A stretch of DNA of 49,070 nt from an uncultured Lachnospiraceae bacterium. GTDB taxonomy: Bacteria; Bacillota; Clostridia; Lachnospirales; Lachnospiraceae. The position numbers were made by a program, and so were the translations under genes. Shown here piece after piece: positions 1-7,966 of this stretch. The stretch covers positions 1 to 49,070 of the forward strand of contig CACZLA010000017.1 of NCBI GenBank assembly GCA_902781895.1, read 5' to 3'. Numbering within the stretch: the stretch's first letter is position 1; the number at the start of each line of letters is the position of its first letter. The notes under the pieces were generated by a model. The model was not told where the DNA came from, ran no database searches, and saw only the letters and a list, made by a program, of their open reading frames with translations.

Positions 1-394
1 CGCTGTCAACCTTCTCGATTTCAAGCTTTGAAAGGTCTCCAAGCTCTACAGGCGGCTTTGTTGCAACCTTAGCCTTATAGATGAACTCCTTACCCTTCTC
101 GATCTGGAATACTGAGATATCAGGATTTGATACAATATCAAGCTCACAATCCTTTATCTCATTAAAATATGTCTTATTGATAAGGTCGTTTGCTGCATCC
201 TCAAAGAATACTGCAGGACCATATGTCTTCTCGATGAAAGCCATAGGAACATGACCTTTACGGAATCCGTCAAACTGGAACTTGTGCTTTGACTTGTTAA
301 AAGCTTCTACAAGAGCCTTCTTAAAATCCTCAGCAGAAACTGTGATTGTAAGCTCTGCCATATTTCCTTCTAATTTCTCAAAAGTTAAACTCAT
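1..394 (-). CDS. tig: Trigger factor, N-terminal part (runs off window)
   Basis: Ribosome-associated folding chaperone with peptidyl-prolyl isomerase activity. The N-terminal ribosome-docking signature GFRKGHVP is visible near residue 43, inside a typical N-terminal trigger-factor domain starting MSLTFEKLEGN. Only about 131 codons are present; the isomerase and C-terminal domains lie beyond position 1. The ATG at 392-394 is chosen over the internal ATG at 359-361 because AAGGAGG lies 7-8 bases upstream of it. A promoter precedes the gene, so it is probably transcribed on its own as well as by read-through from the nucleosidase genes. Confidence 0.93.
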   Translation of the reverse strand, partial: MSLTFEKLEGNMAELTITVSAEDFKKALVEAFNKSKHKFQFDGFRKGHVPMAFIEKTYGPAVFFEDAANDLINKTYFNEIKDCELDIVSNPDISVFQIEKGKEFIYKAKVATKPPVELGDLSKLEIEKVDS

Positions 395-479
395 TTTTTA
401 TTTCCTCCTTATGGCCTCCGGGCCTTGATATTCTTTAGATTTTATCAGTGCAAAAGCAAAAATACGCACTAACCGTGAC

Positions 480-508
480 ATTATAGCACAAGTTTTTTAA
501 GACGTCCA
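480..508 (-). promoter_or_regulatory. Sigma-A type promoter for trigger factor
   Basis: On the minus strand a -35 box TGGACG (503-508) is followed after 17 bases by a perfect -10 box TATAAT (480-485). The transcript would carry a leader of about 80 bases containing a short GGCC-CGGA-GGCC hairpin just before the ribosome site. No terminator separates it from the upstream nucleosidase gene. Confidence 0.6.
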
Positions 509-516
509 TTATTTAT

Positions 517-1224
517 TTACATTGTATCATCCATCTTTGCCACTTGCTCCATTATGGTATCTGCTGCAATAAGGCATTTTAATGATGCACTTTGAAGCTC
601 TGCATAGAAGCCTTCAGCGCCATCTGCCAGTCCATCGGAAACAGCCTTCAGCAGGAGGCACGGAATTCCGTTCGCTTCACTGGCAAGAACTATTCCGGCA
701 GATTCCATATCGCATATGTCACCATCGAACTTGTCACGGATAAGCTTTTTCTCCTCTTCCGTTGCAACAAACTTATCACCTGAACAACAGGTTGCCAGAG
801 AGAGTCCTTCCATTACCGAACCGGCTATTTCTACCAGTTTTTCACTCGGTTTCAGATAAATGGAATCGTGGCCGTCCACCTGTCCCACCTCAAGATCCAT
901 AAACTCCGAACAGTCATATTTATAATGAACAACCCTGTCCACGAGACATATCTTCTGTTTCTTCATATCCTCTGAGAGTCCGCCGACAACACCAAAGTTT
1001 ATGATGCAGCTGACATCATATTTTGCTGCCAGATACTGGACTCCACAGGATGCAGCTACGAGGCCCATTCCTGATCTGATTATATAAATATCATATGTAT
1101 CCCTCTCTACAAGAAACACCTTAAAACCCGGAGGTGCATCTATCTCTTTAAGATTTTCATAGTGCTCAAGTATTGCATCCAATTCAATTGCTGCAATAAG
1201 ACCCATTCTTTTTTTGCAAGTCAT
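517..1224 (-). CDS. MTA/SAH nucleosidase-like phosphorylase-superfamily protein
   Basis: A 235-residue protein of the nucleoside phosphorylase/nucleosidase superfamily (PNP_UDP_1 fold). Visible motifs are an N-terminal Glu in IAAIELDAI, the ribose-binding Glu in CDMESAG and the catalytic Asp in KAVSDGLAD, so an N-ribosidic hydrolase or phosphorylase activity is likely. It is a divergent paralog of the mtnN gene immediately upstream, so the exact substrate (methylthioadenosine, S-adenosylhomocysteine or another nucleoside) cannot be read from the sequence. The ATG at 1222-1224 follows AAGGAG by 7 bases; that ribosome site lies inside the last codons of the acidic repeat frame described at 1228-1410. 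Confidence 0.8.
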   Translation of the reverse strand: MTCKKRMGLIAAIELDAILEHYENLKEIDAPPGFKVFLVERDTYDIYIIRSGMGLVAASCGVQYLAAKYDVSCIINFGVVGGLSEDMKKQKICLVDRVVHYKYDCSEFMDLEVGQVDGHDSIYLKPSEKLVEIAGSVMEGLSLATCCSGDKFVATEEEKKLIRDKFDGDICDMESAGIVLASEANGIPCLLLKAVSDGLADGAEGFYAELQSASLKCLIAADTIMEQVAKMDDTM

Positions 1225-1242
1225 CTCTTATCTCCTTAATTC

Positions 1243-1410
1243 GACATCTATATCTACATCATCCCCATCCGTAGCTTCATCAACAACATACGTAGTTATA
1301 TCATCGACATCCGTAATCACATCATCTACATCTATAGCTTCATCATCTACATCCGTAATCACATCATCTACATCCGTAATTACATCATCTACATCCGTAA
1401 TTACATCATC
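1243..1410 (-). repeat. Eight 21-bp tandem units encoding an acidic heptad, one frame off mtnN
   Basis: Eight consecutive 21-base units follow the mtnN catalytic domain. In the -1 frame relative to mtnN they read as heptads of the type DDVITDV (three near-perfect copies, then DDEAIDV, DDVITDV, DDITTYV, VDEATDG, DDVDIDV), then ELRR and a TAA at 1228-1230, three bases before the next gene's ATG. The frame is open throughout, although the annotated mtnN frame stops at 1401-1403 at the start of the array. Unit length is a multiple of three, so copy-number change would not alter frame. Confidence 0.85.
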
Positions 1411-2099
1411 CCCATCATCTCGGTAACGATCTTGACGGAATTCTCAACAGCCATTTTCTGGAATGTAGGATAATCCATATCAGCACTGTCATCTGCTTTA
1501 TCAGAAATAGCTCTTATTACAAGATAAGGTATCTGATTGAGCCATGCTGTATGCGCTATAGCTGCTCCTTCCATCTCAACGCAAAGGCCTCCGAACAGCT
1601 CCACCATTTCATCCTTTATCTCAGGATCGGAAATGAACTGGTCACCGCTCAGAACTCTTCCTTCAAATACCCCGATATACGGGCAGGCCTTTTCGCAGGC
1701 CTCTTTTGCTATTTTTCTCAGCTCAGGGTCGGCAGTATATATGCTTTCCGGCTGGTCGGGATTGATTCCCTTTTTAAATCCGAATGTAGTCTGATCTATA
1801 TCATGCTCTATAGCATCTGTCGAAAGCACTACATCACCTATATTAATATCTTTATTAAGACTTCCCGCAATACCGGTATTGATTATCGCATCGACCTTAA
1901 AAATACCGGCAAGTATCTCTGCTGCAACAGCTGCATTTACTTTTCCCGTTCCCGAACGAACAACAACAACATTCTTTCCCGAAAGCTTTCCGGAATAATA
2001 ATCCATAGAAGCATGACTTTCAATATTCACGTCTGTCATTTTTTCTTTAAGGAAATTGGCCTCTTTATTCATTGCACATATAATTCCGATTAAGTCCAT
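1401..2099 (-). CDS. mtnN: 5'-methylthioadenosine/S-adenosylhomocysteine nucleosidase
   Basis: A 232-residue enzyme of the usual length for this family. It hydrolyses SAH to S-ribosylhomocysteine plus adenine, and MTA to methylthioribose plus adenine; the first product feeds LuxS, encoded at 21591-22115. Catalytic landmarks are present: Glu in ICAMNKEANFL, the VEMEGAAIAH motif (ribose-binding Glu) and the Asp in RAISDKADDSADMDYP. The start ATG (2097-2099) follows GGGAGAG. The gene lies 21 bases downstream of the PQQ-propeller gene and is probably cotranscribed with it. The frame ends MMGMM-stop at a G4 run; slipping one base there opens a 60-residue acidic repeat tail, so the stop may be a recent mutation, a sequencing error or a frameshift point. 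Confidence 0.93.
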   Translation of the reverse strand: MDLIGIICAMNKEANFLKEKMTDVNIESHASMDYYSGKLSGKNVVVVRSGTGKVNAAVAAEILAGIFKVDAIINTGIAGSLNKDINIGDVVLSTDAIEHDIDQTTFGFKKGINPDQPESIYTADPELRKIAKEACEKACPYIGVFEGRVLSGDQFISDPEIKDEMVELFGGLCVEMEGAAIAHTAWLNQIPYLVIRAISDKADDSADMDYPTFQKMAVENSVKIVTEMMGMM

Positions 2100-2120
2100 T
2101 TCATCTCTCCCAATATAAAT

Positions 2121-3953
2121 TTACTCAAGCTTAATTCCGCAGATCTTTCCTGATCTGGTACCTATAACAAGATAATTCTCATAAACTGCAGGCGACGCCT
2201 CTATATTTCCATCAGAGATTGAAAGGTGACTCTTCTCATCACCATTGATTCCATTATGAACTCTCAGTCTTCCGTCACTTGTTCCGAATATCAGCTCCCC
2301 ATCACCTTCTTCGTTATAAACACAGACTGGTGAAGACCAGGTATAAGGAGTTTCAATCTCCCACTTTTTCGAACCATCTGCCTTATTAAGAGCAACCGTG
2401 GTTCCGATACCCGTTCCGTTTGTCATGGCAACAGTACAATATACATAATCATTCAGATTTGATCTTCCAACTGCTATAGTGGACTGAACACCACCGGATA
2501 CTCCTTCCAGAGAGCTGCAGGTATATTCGGTCTGCCATACATATTCTCCTGTTTCAGCATCTATCTTCCATATAGGAATATTTGCAGTAGAGCTGCTTCT
2601 CCATCCAAGATGGAAGGATGTACTGATATACAGATACAAATGTCCATCCTCTATGGAAAGAACAGGTGTTGAGTTTGAATCATCCAGTATATCCTGAACC
2701 CATACAGTTTCGAGGGTTTTAAGATTTATGCAGAACAGGTTTGCACCATTATCCGCCACAAACAGATAATGCTTATATATAGCCGCACTGGTTTCCATTC
2801 CCGGCCAGTAAGCTGCTGTAGTTGTTCTTTTTCCCGTATATCTCCACTTTACAACCTTGTCCAGAGCCAGACTCAGCGTTCCGCTCGCTTCATCATAGGT
2901 TGTTCCAAGATGTATCAGATACAGGATTCCGTTTTCTCCCGGATAAATAAGTGTGTCCGTTTCGGCATCCACAACTGCAGAGGAATCAAAAAAGCTGAGT
3001 GCACCTCTGAGTGAAAATGGATCCATTTCGCCAAATGTATACATAACGGAACAATCCAGAAGATTGATTATAAAGGACTTAGCCTTACCCTGATCACTGT
3101 CATATCCCGCTCCAACATACATGATCGGATATCCACGGGGATCAAGTGCTCCGGAGCCCTTAAATGTATAACCCAGCCAGAGCTTTTCCCTGGTAGGCTC
3201 TCCGGTCTTAAGATCCAGGAAATAGATATATCCATCCATACATGCATATATTACTTCAACCAGATCATCATCCTCTTTTGCAAAGTCAAACATATTCATA
3301 TGAGCTTTTGCTTCTCTTGACCAGCGTCTCATAAGAGGCTGGCCGGTCCATCCGCTTCCGCTCCACATGGCATCACCATGTGACAGAGAACCGGTAGTAT
3401 GGTTCCATATAAGCTCCATAGAGCCGTATTTAAAATCAGCTGTTCCGTAGGTAGGATTATCACGGAAATTGTTTCCACGGAAAGTAAATACTCCCTCTTC
3501 CTTCGTGTATTTACTTCCTGTTTCAAACTCAATATCACCAAGACTGTAGGTTGATGCATACTGAGACTTATCCTCAAGAACAGTACCATCAACTGCTATC
3601 TCAGTTGAGACAAGCAGATTTGTAGGCTGGGTCGACTCCACAGCGTGAGGTTCAAAATCTATCTCGGGATATCCGAATATCCCCGTATCCTCCTCTGCCA
3701 CCGCATCGGCAGGCGTTGCCTCCTCAGCAGTATCGGGAGATGCTTCTTCTATGGCCTCACCACTGGCTAGAAGCACCGTATTATCAGAATCCAGTCCGGA
3801 CACCTTATCGGTTATACCACTGGCTGACTCTGTGGTTTTTTCTTCTTTTTTTTCATTATCCTTTATCAGATAATTCATCGTAACAAAAATCAGTCCCCCG
3901 ACAACCAGGAGACCGATCAAAGTTATAAAAAATGCTTTAATTGCCGTCTTCAT
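2121..3953 (-). CDS. Membrane-anchored PQQ-like beta-propeller protein
   Basis: A 610-residue surface protein. Residues about 7-29 form one hydrophobic segment acting as signal or membrane anchor; an Asp/Glu/Ala-rich linker follows to about residue 110. The rest consists of propeller blades of the PQQ/WD40-like type, seen as repeated patterns such as GYIYFLDLKTGEP, NLFCINLKTLETVWVQD, IWKIDAETGEYVWQTEY and VALNKADGSKKWEIETP. The repeats fit the PQQ propeller superfamily (as in BamB), used mostly for protein or ligand binding; no quinoprotein active site is claimed. It sits between two small membrane proteins and mtnN, spaced 76 and 21 bases, in the long minus-strand train. The exact role is unknown. 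Confidence 0.75.
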   Translation of the reverse strand: MKTAIKAFFITLIGLLVVGGLIFVTMNYLIKDNEKKEEKTTESASGITDKVSGLDSDNTVLLASGEAIEEASPDTAEEATPADAVAEEDTGIFGYPEIDFEPHAVESTQPTNLLVSTEIAVDGTVLEDKSQYASTYSLGDIEFETGSKYTKEEGVFTFRGNNFRDNPTYGTADFKYGSMELIWNHTTGSLSHGDAMWSGSGWTGQPLMRRWSREAKAHMNMFDFAKEDDDLVEVIYACMDGYIYFLDLKTGEPTREKLWLGYTFKGSGALDPRGYPIMYVGAGYDSDQGKAKSFIINLLDCSVMYTFGEMDPFSLRGALSFFDSSAVVDAETDTLIYPGENGILYLIHLGTTYDEASGTLSLALDKVVKWRYTGKRTTTAAYWPGMETSAAIYKHYLFVADNGANLFCINLKTLETVWVQDILDDSNSTPVLSIEDGHLYLYISTSFHLGWRSSSTANIPIWKIDAETGEYVWQTEYTCSSLEGVSGGVQSTIAVGRSNLNDYVYCTVAMTNGTGIGTTVALNKADGSKKWEIETPYTWSSPVCVYNEEGDGELIFGTSDGRLRVHNGINGDEKSHLSISDGNIEASPAVYENYLVIGTRSGKICGIKLE

Positions 3954-4029
3954 TACTTTTTCCTTAATTTGAGAATTATTGTGCCATAAAAATATGATTT
4001 ATAAATCCATTTTGACACAGTGTGATATA

Positions 4030-4536
4030 TCACTCCGGAAGTGTATCAAAATCCTTATCCGGATGTGTAAGTCTATAGAAGAATCTTGTGCCAAGAGTAA
4101 ACATAAACTGTATAAGTCCTCCTAACACATAGAAAATAGAAGGGAAATGCTCTCCCATTTTTTCTACCATAAAGAAATATACTACTGTTGAAAACGCTGT
4201 AACAAACAGAAGTCTTCTTGCCTCACGAACACCCACTCTACTGTAATGGTCGGGATAAAGTCCTACAATAAATAATAATACTATAACTCCCAGTGCATAA
4301 AATGGTGTTATTGTTACAACCGAACTGAGATACGTGAGCGATGCAAGATAGAAATCAACCTCTGAAAGAAACATGAGTGACAGCAGGTAAGCCAGTATTA
4401 TTGCACAGTAATCAAGAAATAAAACCAGGATATTCTTTATATCTATTTTTCCCTTCTTTTTTTCAGTTGCCTCTGTGCCCTCTGCCACATCGTTTACATC
4501 TTTTACTTCTGCTTCGGATACTTTCTCTTTACTCAT
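4030..4536 (-). CDS. Four-helix membrane protein resembling N-terminal domain of sugar transferases
   Basis: 168 residues. A charged Lys/Glu-rich cytoplasmic N-terminus (about 30 residues) precedes four predicted membrane helices (about 35-57, 75-95, 108-128, 136-155). The pattern LDYCAIILAYLLSLM followed by FIVGLYPDHYSRVGVREARRLLFV resembles the membrane-anchor domain of FlaA1/CapD epimerases and WbaP-type polyprenyl sugar transferases, but no catalytic domain follows. It could be a stand-alone subunit or a degenerate relic. The gene lies between an MscS-like protein and the PQQ propeller gene. Family placement is by eye only. Confidence 0.5.
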   Translation of the reverse strand: MSKEKVSEAEVKDVNDVAEGTEATEKKKGKIDIKNILVLFLDYCAIILAYLLSLMFLSEVDFYLASLTYLSSVVTITPFYALGVIVLLFIVGLYPDHYSRVGVREARRLLFVTAFSTVVYFFMVEKMGEHFPSIFYVLGGLIQFMFTLGTRFFYRLTHPDKDFDTLPE

Positions 4537-4656
4537 TGAAAACTCCTTAATAATATATCATTTTATTGATAAAAAACACATCCATTCCACAGTTTAATTC
4601 ATAGACTATAAAATGTAAAGAAATTTTATAGCCAAAGCTGATAAGTAAATATCAGC

Positions 4657-5736
4657 TCAGTGCTGCATATCCTCCGGAGCAAGAGCCTCCATGGCCTTTC
4701 CATAATCGGAAATATATGTAAGGCTGACAATTCTGTTTGACTTATCATTAACAGTCATAGCAATACCGTTATTCCTTACCGAGCTATAGTAATAATAAGT
4801 CTTCGACGTACCACCCAGAAAATCATCCAGCAAAAATCCGGTTCCATCATATAAAAATGATGTATGTTTTACCGCCTCAATCTCAGGCTCATTTATCATG
4901 ATATTATAAAGACCGTATTTCCTGCTGGAGGTATTTATTGCAACTCTCTTTCCATCAACATATACAAGATTTACCCGTCCATCGGTTCTGACAGAAACAC
5001 TTCCTTCGGGATGAATAGGTATATCGATGGCTAATGCATCATTATCCTTAAATGTGGTACCCAGTTCCTTCTCCAGCTTCGGCTCTGAGTAACCGGTGAA
5101 GGGAGTAAGATCTCTTCCTTCAGCATCGATGGTATACTTAATTCCCATATAACAAAGATAAACAATAAGTACCGCAATGGCTATACCCGCCAGCTTAAAT
5201 ATATAAGCCATAAAAGCCCGGGTAAATTTACCCACCTTTGTGGCACGGAGGAAATCCGGTTTGGTAATGACCGTCGAATCGGAATAAACTACGGCATCAT
5301 CACCCTTAAAAGCCTTGACGACAAAGTGTATTCCCTTCGTAATACCTTTCACAAGCTTTCCCTGAAGGACAATCAGGATAAGTATCACAGCTGATGCTGT
5401 TATGGTAGCCAGTGGATCAGCCTCTACTATATTCAGCTGAACGGCTATAATATAAATAACGTATATAAGTATCAGACTTTGAATCAGATCAAAAAACAGT
5501 CTTACGAACAGATGTCCCGTGTCCTTATTTCCAAAGGAACTATTCAGTTTTCCGAAAAACTTTTTTACGATATCGGCAACGATGATATAAGCCATCATAC
5601 CGATAAGTATCTTTAAAAAGTATTCCACCAGCGGAACGTTATTATTATGAAGCCAGAGTTTAAGCTCACTCCATGTCATTCCGAGGAAATTTCCTATCTT
5701 TTCAACCATAATTAGTATTCGCTCCGGGGAATACAC
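4657..5736 (-). CDS. Membrane protein with MscS-like N-terminal helices and unknown C-terminal domain
   Basis: 359 residues when started at GTG (5734-5736), or 350 from the internal ATG at 5707-5709. Helices at about 38-58, 78-100, 105-125 and 180-200 include a segment like MscS-family channels (LFVRLFFDLIQSLILIYVIY...LATITASAVILILIVLQGKLV). The last 150 residues form a soluble, probably extracellular domain with no family I recognise. GTG is supported by AGGAG about 9 bases upstream; the ATG has only a weak GGAG 14 bases away. A perfect 8-bp inverted repeat encloses the GTG. Channel activity is not shown. Confidence 0.55.
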   Translation of the reverse strand: MYSPERILIMVEKIGNFLGMTWSELKLWLHNNNVPLVEYFLKILIGMMAYIIVADIVKKFFGKLNSSFGNKDTGHLFVRLFFDLIQSLILIYVIYIIAVQLNIVEADPLATITASAVILILIVLQGKLVKGITKGIHFVVKAFKGDDAVVYSDSTVITKPDFLRATKVGKFTRAFMAYIFKLAGIAIAVLIVYLCYMGIKYTIDAEGRDLTPFTGYSEPKLEKELGTTFKDNDALAIDIPIHPEGSVSVRTDGRVNLVYVDGKRVAINTSSRKYGLYNIMINEPEIEAVKHTSFLYDGTGFLLDDFLGGTSKTYYYYSSVRNNGIAMTVNDKSNRIVSLTYISDYGKAMEALAPEDMQH

Positions 5737-5743
5737 CCCGGAG
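5722..5743 (-). promoter_or_regulatory. Inverted repeat enclosing the GTG start of the MscS-like gene
   Basis: CTCCGGGG and CCCCGGAG pair perfectly over a 6-base loop containing the GTG start codon. No T-run follows, so it is not a classical terminator for the upstream gene that ends at 5790. It may limit translation initiation or mark the true start as the downstream ATG at 5707-5709. Confidence 0.5.
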
Positions 5744-5789
5744 CCTCTCCTGAATTGTTAATATATAACAACTATATCTGTCGGATAAC

Positions 5790-7886
5790 TTAGCGGCATA
5801 CACCGTCAGCATCTATCCAGTAACCTTCAACATACTGATTTGTAACCATATATCCGTTTGAGCCAAAGTAGTACCAGCATCCGTCTATTCTCTGCCACTG
5901 ACTGGCAGCATACCAGCCCGAGGTATCTGCAAACCACCAGCCTGAAGCATCAGACTTCCAGCTTCCGACACCACCATATGTACAGGATCCGTCAGCATTC
6001 AGCCAATATCCCTCATACCACTCACCGGCTGCCATATATCCTGCAGCATTAAAGTAATACCAGATACCGTCTATCTTCATCCACTGACTTATAGGGTACC
6101 AGCCCTTAGAGTCCTCAACCCACCAGCCTGTGCTGTTCTGCTTCCACATAAGTGTTCCGTCATAATCACATATACCCTGTGCGTTATACCATTTACCGTC
6201 TACCCACTCATTTCTGTAGCTTGTAGCCTTAGCCTGTGAGTTACCGTTCTGGCCGCTTCCCGAACCGTTTGATGCATTATTCTGACCTGGTGTTTCACCT
6301 GATGATTCATCTGTCAGCTTCGGAATAATGATCTGAGCCTTAAGAACCGTGCCGCAAGTTGCGCAGTGACTTCCTGCTGTAAGTCCCGTTGAAGTTTTTG
6401 TAGGAGAAACTGCTTTGTCAACAACAACCTTGTGACCTGTTGCAGGTATCACCTCAATCTTTGTCATAGAACAACCCTCATCAGTACATCTGAGACGCTG
6501 CTCTCCATCTGAGGTACAGGTTGCTTCCAGTAATACCTCATCAACAACCCAGTTATGAGCCGGCTTCCATTTTGCAAGCATTACAGTATCCTGTGTAGGA
6601 TAAAATGCCTTTCCGTCAAGGCCGTAATTAAGATTTCTGGTTGTCCACTCTTCACCTGTTGACTGATCAACCCAGCAATCAAATACATAATCATCATATC
6701 CGCTCATACTCGGAGAACCATAAGCAGGACCGCCTTCTCCGAATCTTGAGCCCTGACGACATTTTCTGACTACCTGTACAGTATTCTTATTACCACCTAT
6801 ATATCCTTCTTCAGATCTGAAGGTTATTTTGTATATCTGATCCCACTCTGCTGTAAACGTTGCATCGTTTTCCGGCTGATAATTATATATGGAACCTGCC
6901 TCATAAAGAATATCATCAACGCTGCATCTCCATCCGAGGAAGTAAAGATTATCATTTTCCGCACTTACTCCTCCGCCGAGAGTATTTCCCTTTGCCACTC
7001 CGAATTTTAATGAAGTATTATTATCATTTGAGATCAGATTTGCTTTAAGTGCATCAGCATATGATATGGTACCTGACTCAGTGATAAATGTAAGAGTTAC
7101 CATATCCTCCCAGACAGCAGTAACAGTTATATCAGTATTAACAGGTATACTTCCAACCCACTTTCTTCCGGGAACTACTGTATGATAATAAATATCCCCT
7201 TCACCGTTTATCTGCCATCCCACAAATATTTTCTCGTTATTCGGATAGGACGGATTTATGTTTTTCAGAACATCAGCTCCTATAGTACTTCCTTCTTTTA
7301 TAGATTCATCTTTCTCAGTAATAAACGAAGGATCAGTATCATCTCCGATTATCTGTGTTCCCACATATCCGCCGTTACCATCAAATGTAACCGTATGAAG
7401 TACAGAAGAATCAAAGTAAGTAATAGGAATAGTAACCTTTCCCACTACATTTGTGGGTGAAGCCTTTTCAACTATACTTACTACCATATTACCGGATTTT
7501 GCCCCTGTGTTAAACTGGGTATTACCTCTGAACTCAAGAACCGTCATATTCTTATCAGCATCATTAATCTCATTAAACAGTGTCCATGACATATCACCAA
7601 CAACACCGTTAATTCCCGGCATATACTGTGATTCATCGATCATTGGAGTTACATCAACTCTTAAAAGAACCGAATTTCCGTCATCATAGTAAGCCATCTG
7701 ATAATCATAAACATGTGTTTTTTCTTCCGGAACAAGCTGGAACAGATAGTCATCCTCTGAACCACCGGGAGCCGCATTTACTCCCCTGCCTAAGCTTCCG
7801 GGAATACTGAGCAATGCGAAAGCCATAACAAATGTCAGAAAATATGTAACGATTCTTCTGCTTCTTTTACCTAAACATGCCTTCAT
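5790..7886 (-). CDS. Secreted InlB/Flg_new-repeat protein with C-terminal wall-binding repeats
   Basis: 698 residues from the ATG at 7884-7886, chosen over an upstream TTG because AGGAGAG lies about 10 bases before it and a classical signal peptide follows at once (MKACLGKRSRR then a hydrophobic stretch ending near VNAAP). The middle contains several beta-grasp repeats of the Listeria-Bacteroides (Flg_new) kind, recognisable by VTFDGNGGYVG, DITVTAVW and TFTAEW, followed by a Cys-containing ATC...C repeat pair. The last 150 residues are aromatic cell-wall-binding repeats (GWWVEDSKGWYP, IDGIWYYF, GYWLNADG). It probably attaches non-covalently to wall glycan and presents the repeats outward. It follows the lipoprotein gene after 80 bases. 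Similar modules occur at 22200-23489 and 46024-48159. Confidence 0.8.
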   Translation of the reverse strand: MKACLGKRSRRIVTYFLTFVMAFALLSIPGSLGRGVNAAPGGSEDDYLFQLVPEEKTHVYDYQMAYYDDGNSVLLRVDVTPMIDESQYMPGINGVVGDMSWTLFNEINDADKNMTVLEFRGNTQFNTGAKSGNMVVSIVEKASPTNVVGKVTIPITYFDSSVLHTVTFDGNGGYVGTQIIGDDTDPSFITEKDESIKEGSTIGADVLKNINPSYPNNEKIFVGWQINGEGDIYYHTVVPGRKWVGSIPVNTDITVTAVWEDMVTLTFITESGTISYADALKANLISNDNNTSLKFGVAKGNTLGGGVSAENDNLYFLGWRCSVDDILYEAGSIYNYQPENDATFTAEWDQIYKITFRSEEGYIGGNKNTVQVVRKCRQGSRFGEGGPAYGSPSMSGYDDYVFDCWVDQSTGEEWTTRNLNYGLDGKAFYPTQDTVMLAKWKPAHNWVVDEVLLEATCTSDGEQRLRCTDEGCSMTKIEVIPATGHKVVVDKAVSPTKTSTGLTAGSHCATCGTVLKAQIIIPKLTDESSGETPGQNNASNGSGSGQNGNSQAKATSYRNEWVDGKWYNAQGICDYDGTLMWKQNSTGWWVEDSKGWYPISQWMKIDGIWYYFNAAGYMAAGEWYEGYWLNADGSCTYGGVGSWKSDASGWWFADTSGWYAASQWQRIDGCWYYFGSNGYMVTNQYVEGYWIDADGVCR

Positions 7887-7966
7887 CTTTCCAATCTCTC
7901 CTTTTCTTAACAATACCCTTTACATTACCATTTTTCTTTCTGCCGCGTCAGAATGCTTATTTCTTA

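Noticed and set aside
1214-1426. Plus-strand Ser/Thr-rich frame (STSVITS repeats) as a real protein
   Set aside because: It is the antisense of the acidic heptad repeats; no ribosome site, and the minus-strand frame explains the periodicity and ends at the next gene.
5722-5743. Rho-independent terminator after the wall-binding protein gene
   Set aside because: Stem is good but there is no T-run on either strand, and the next gene starts within it.
7887-7913. Longer N-terminus (TTG start) of the Flg_new-repeat protein
   Set aside because: The extra codons overlap the ribosome site AGGAGAG of the ATG at 7886, which gives a perfect signal peptide.
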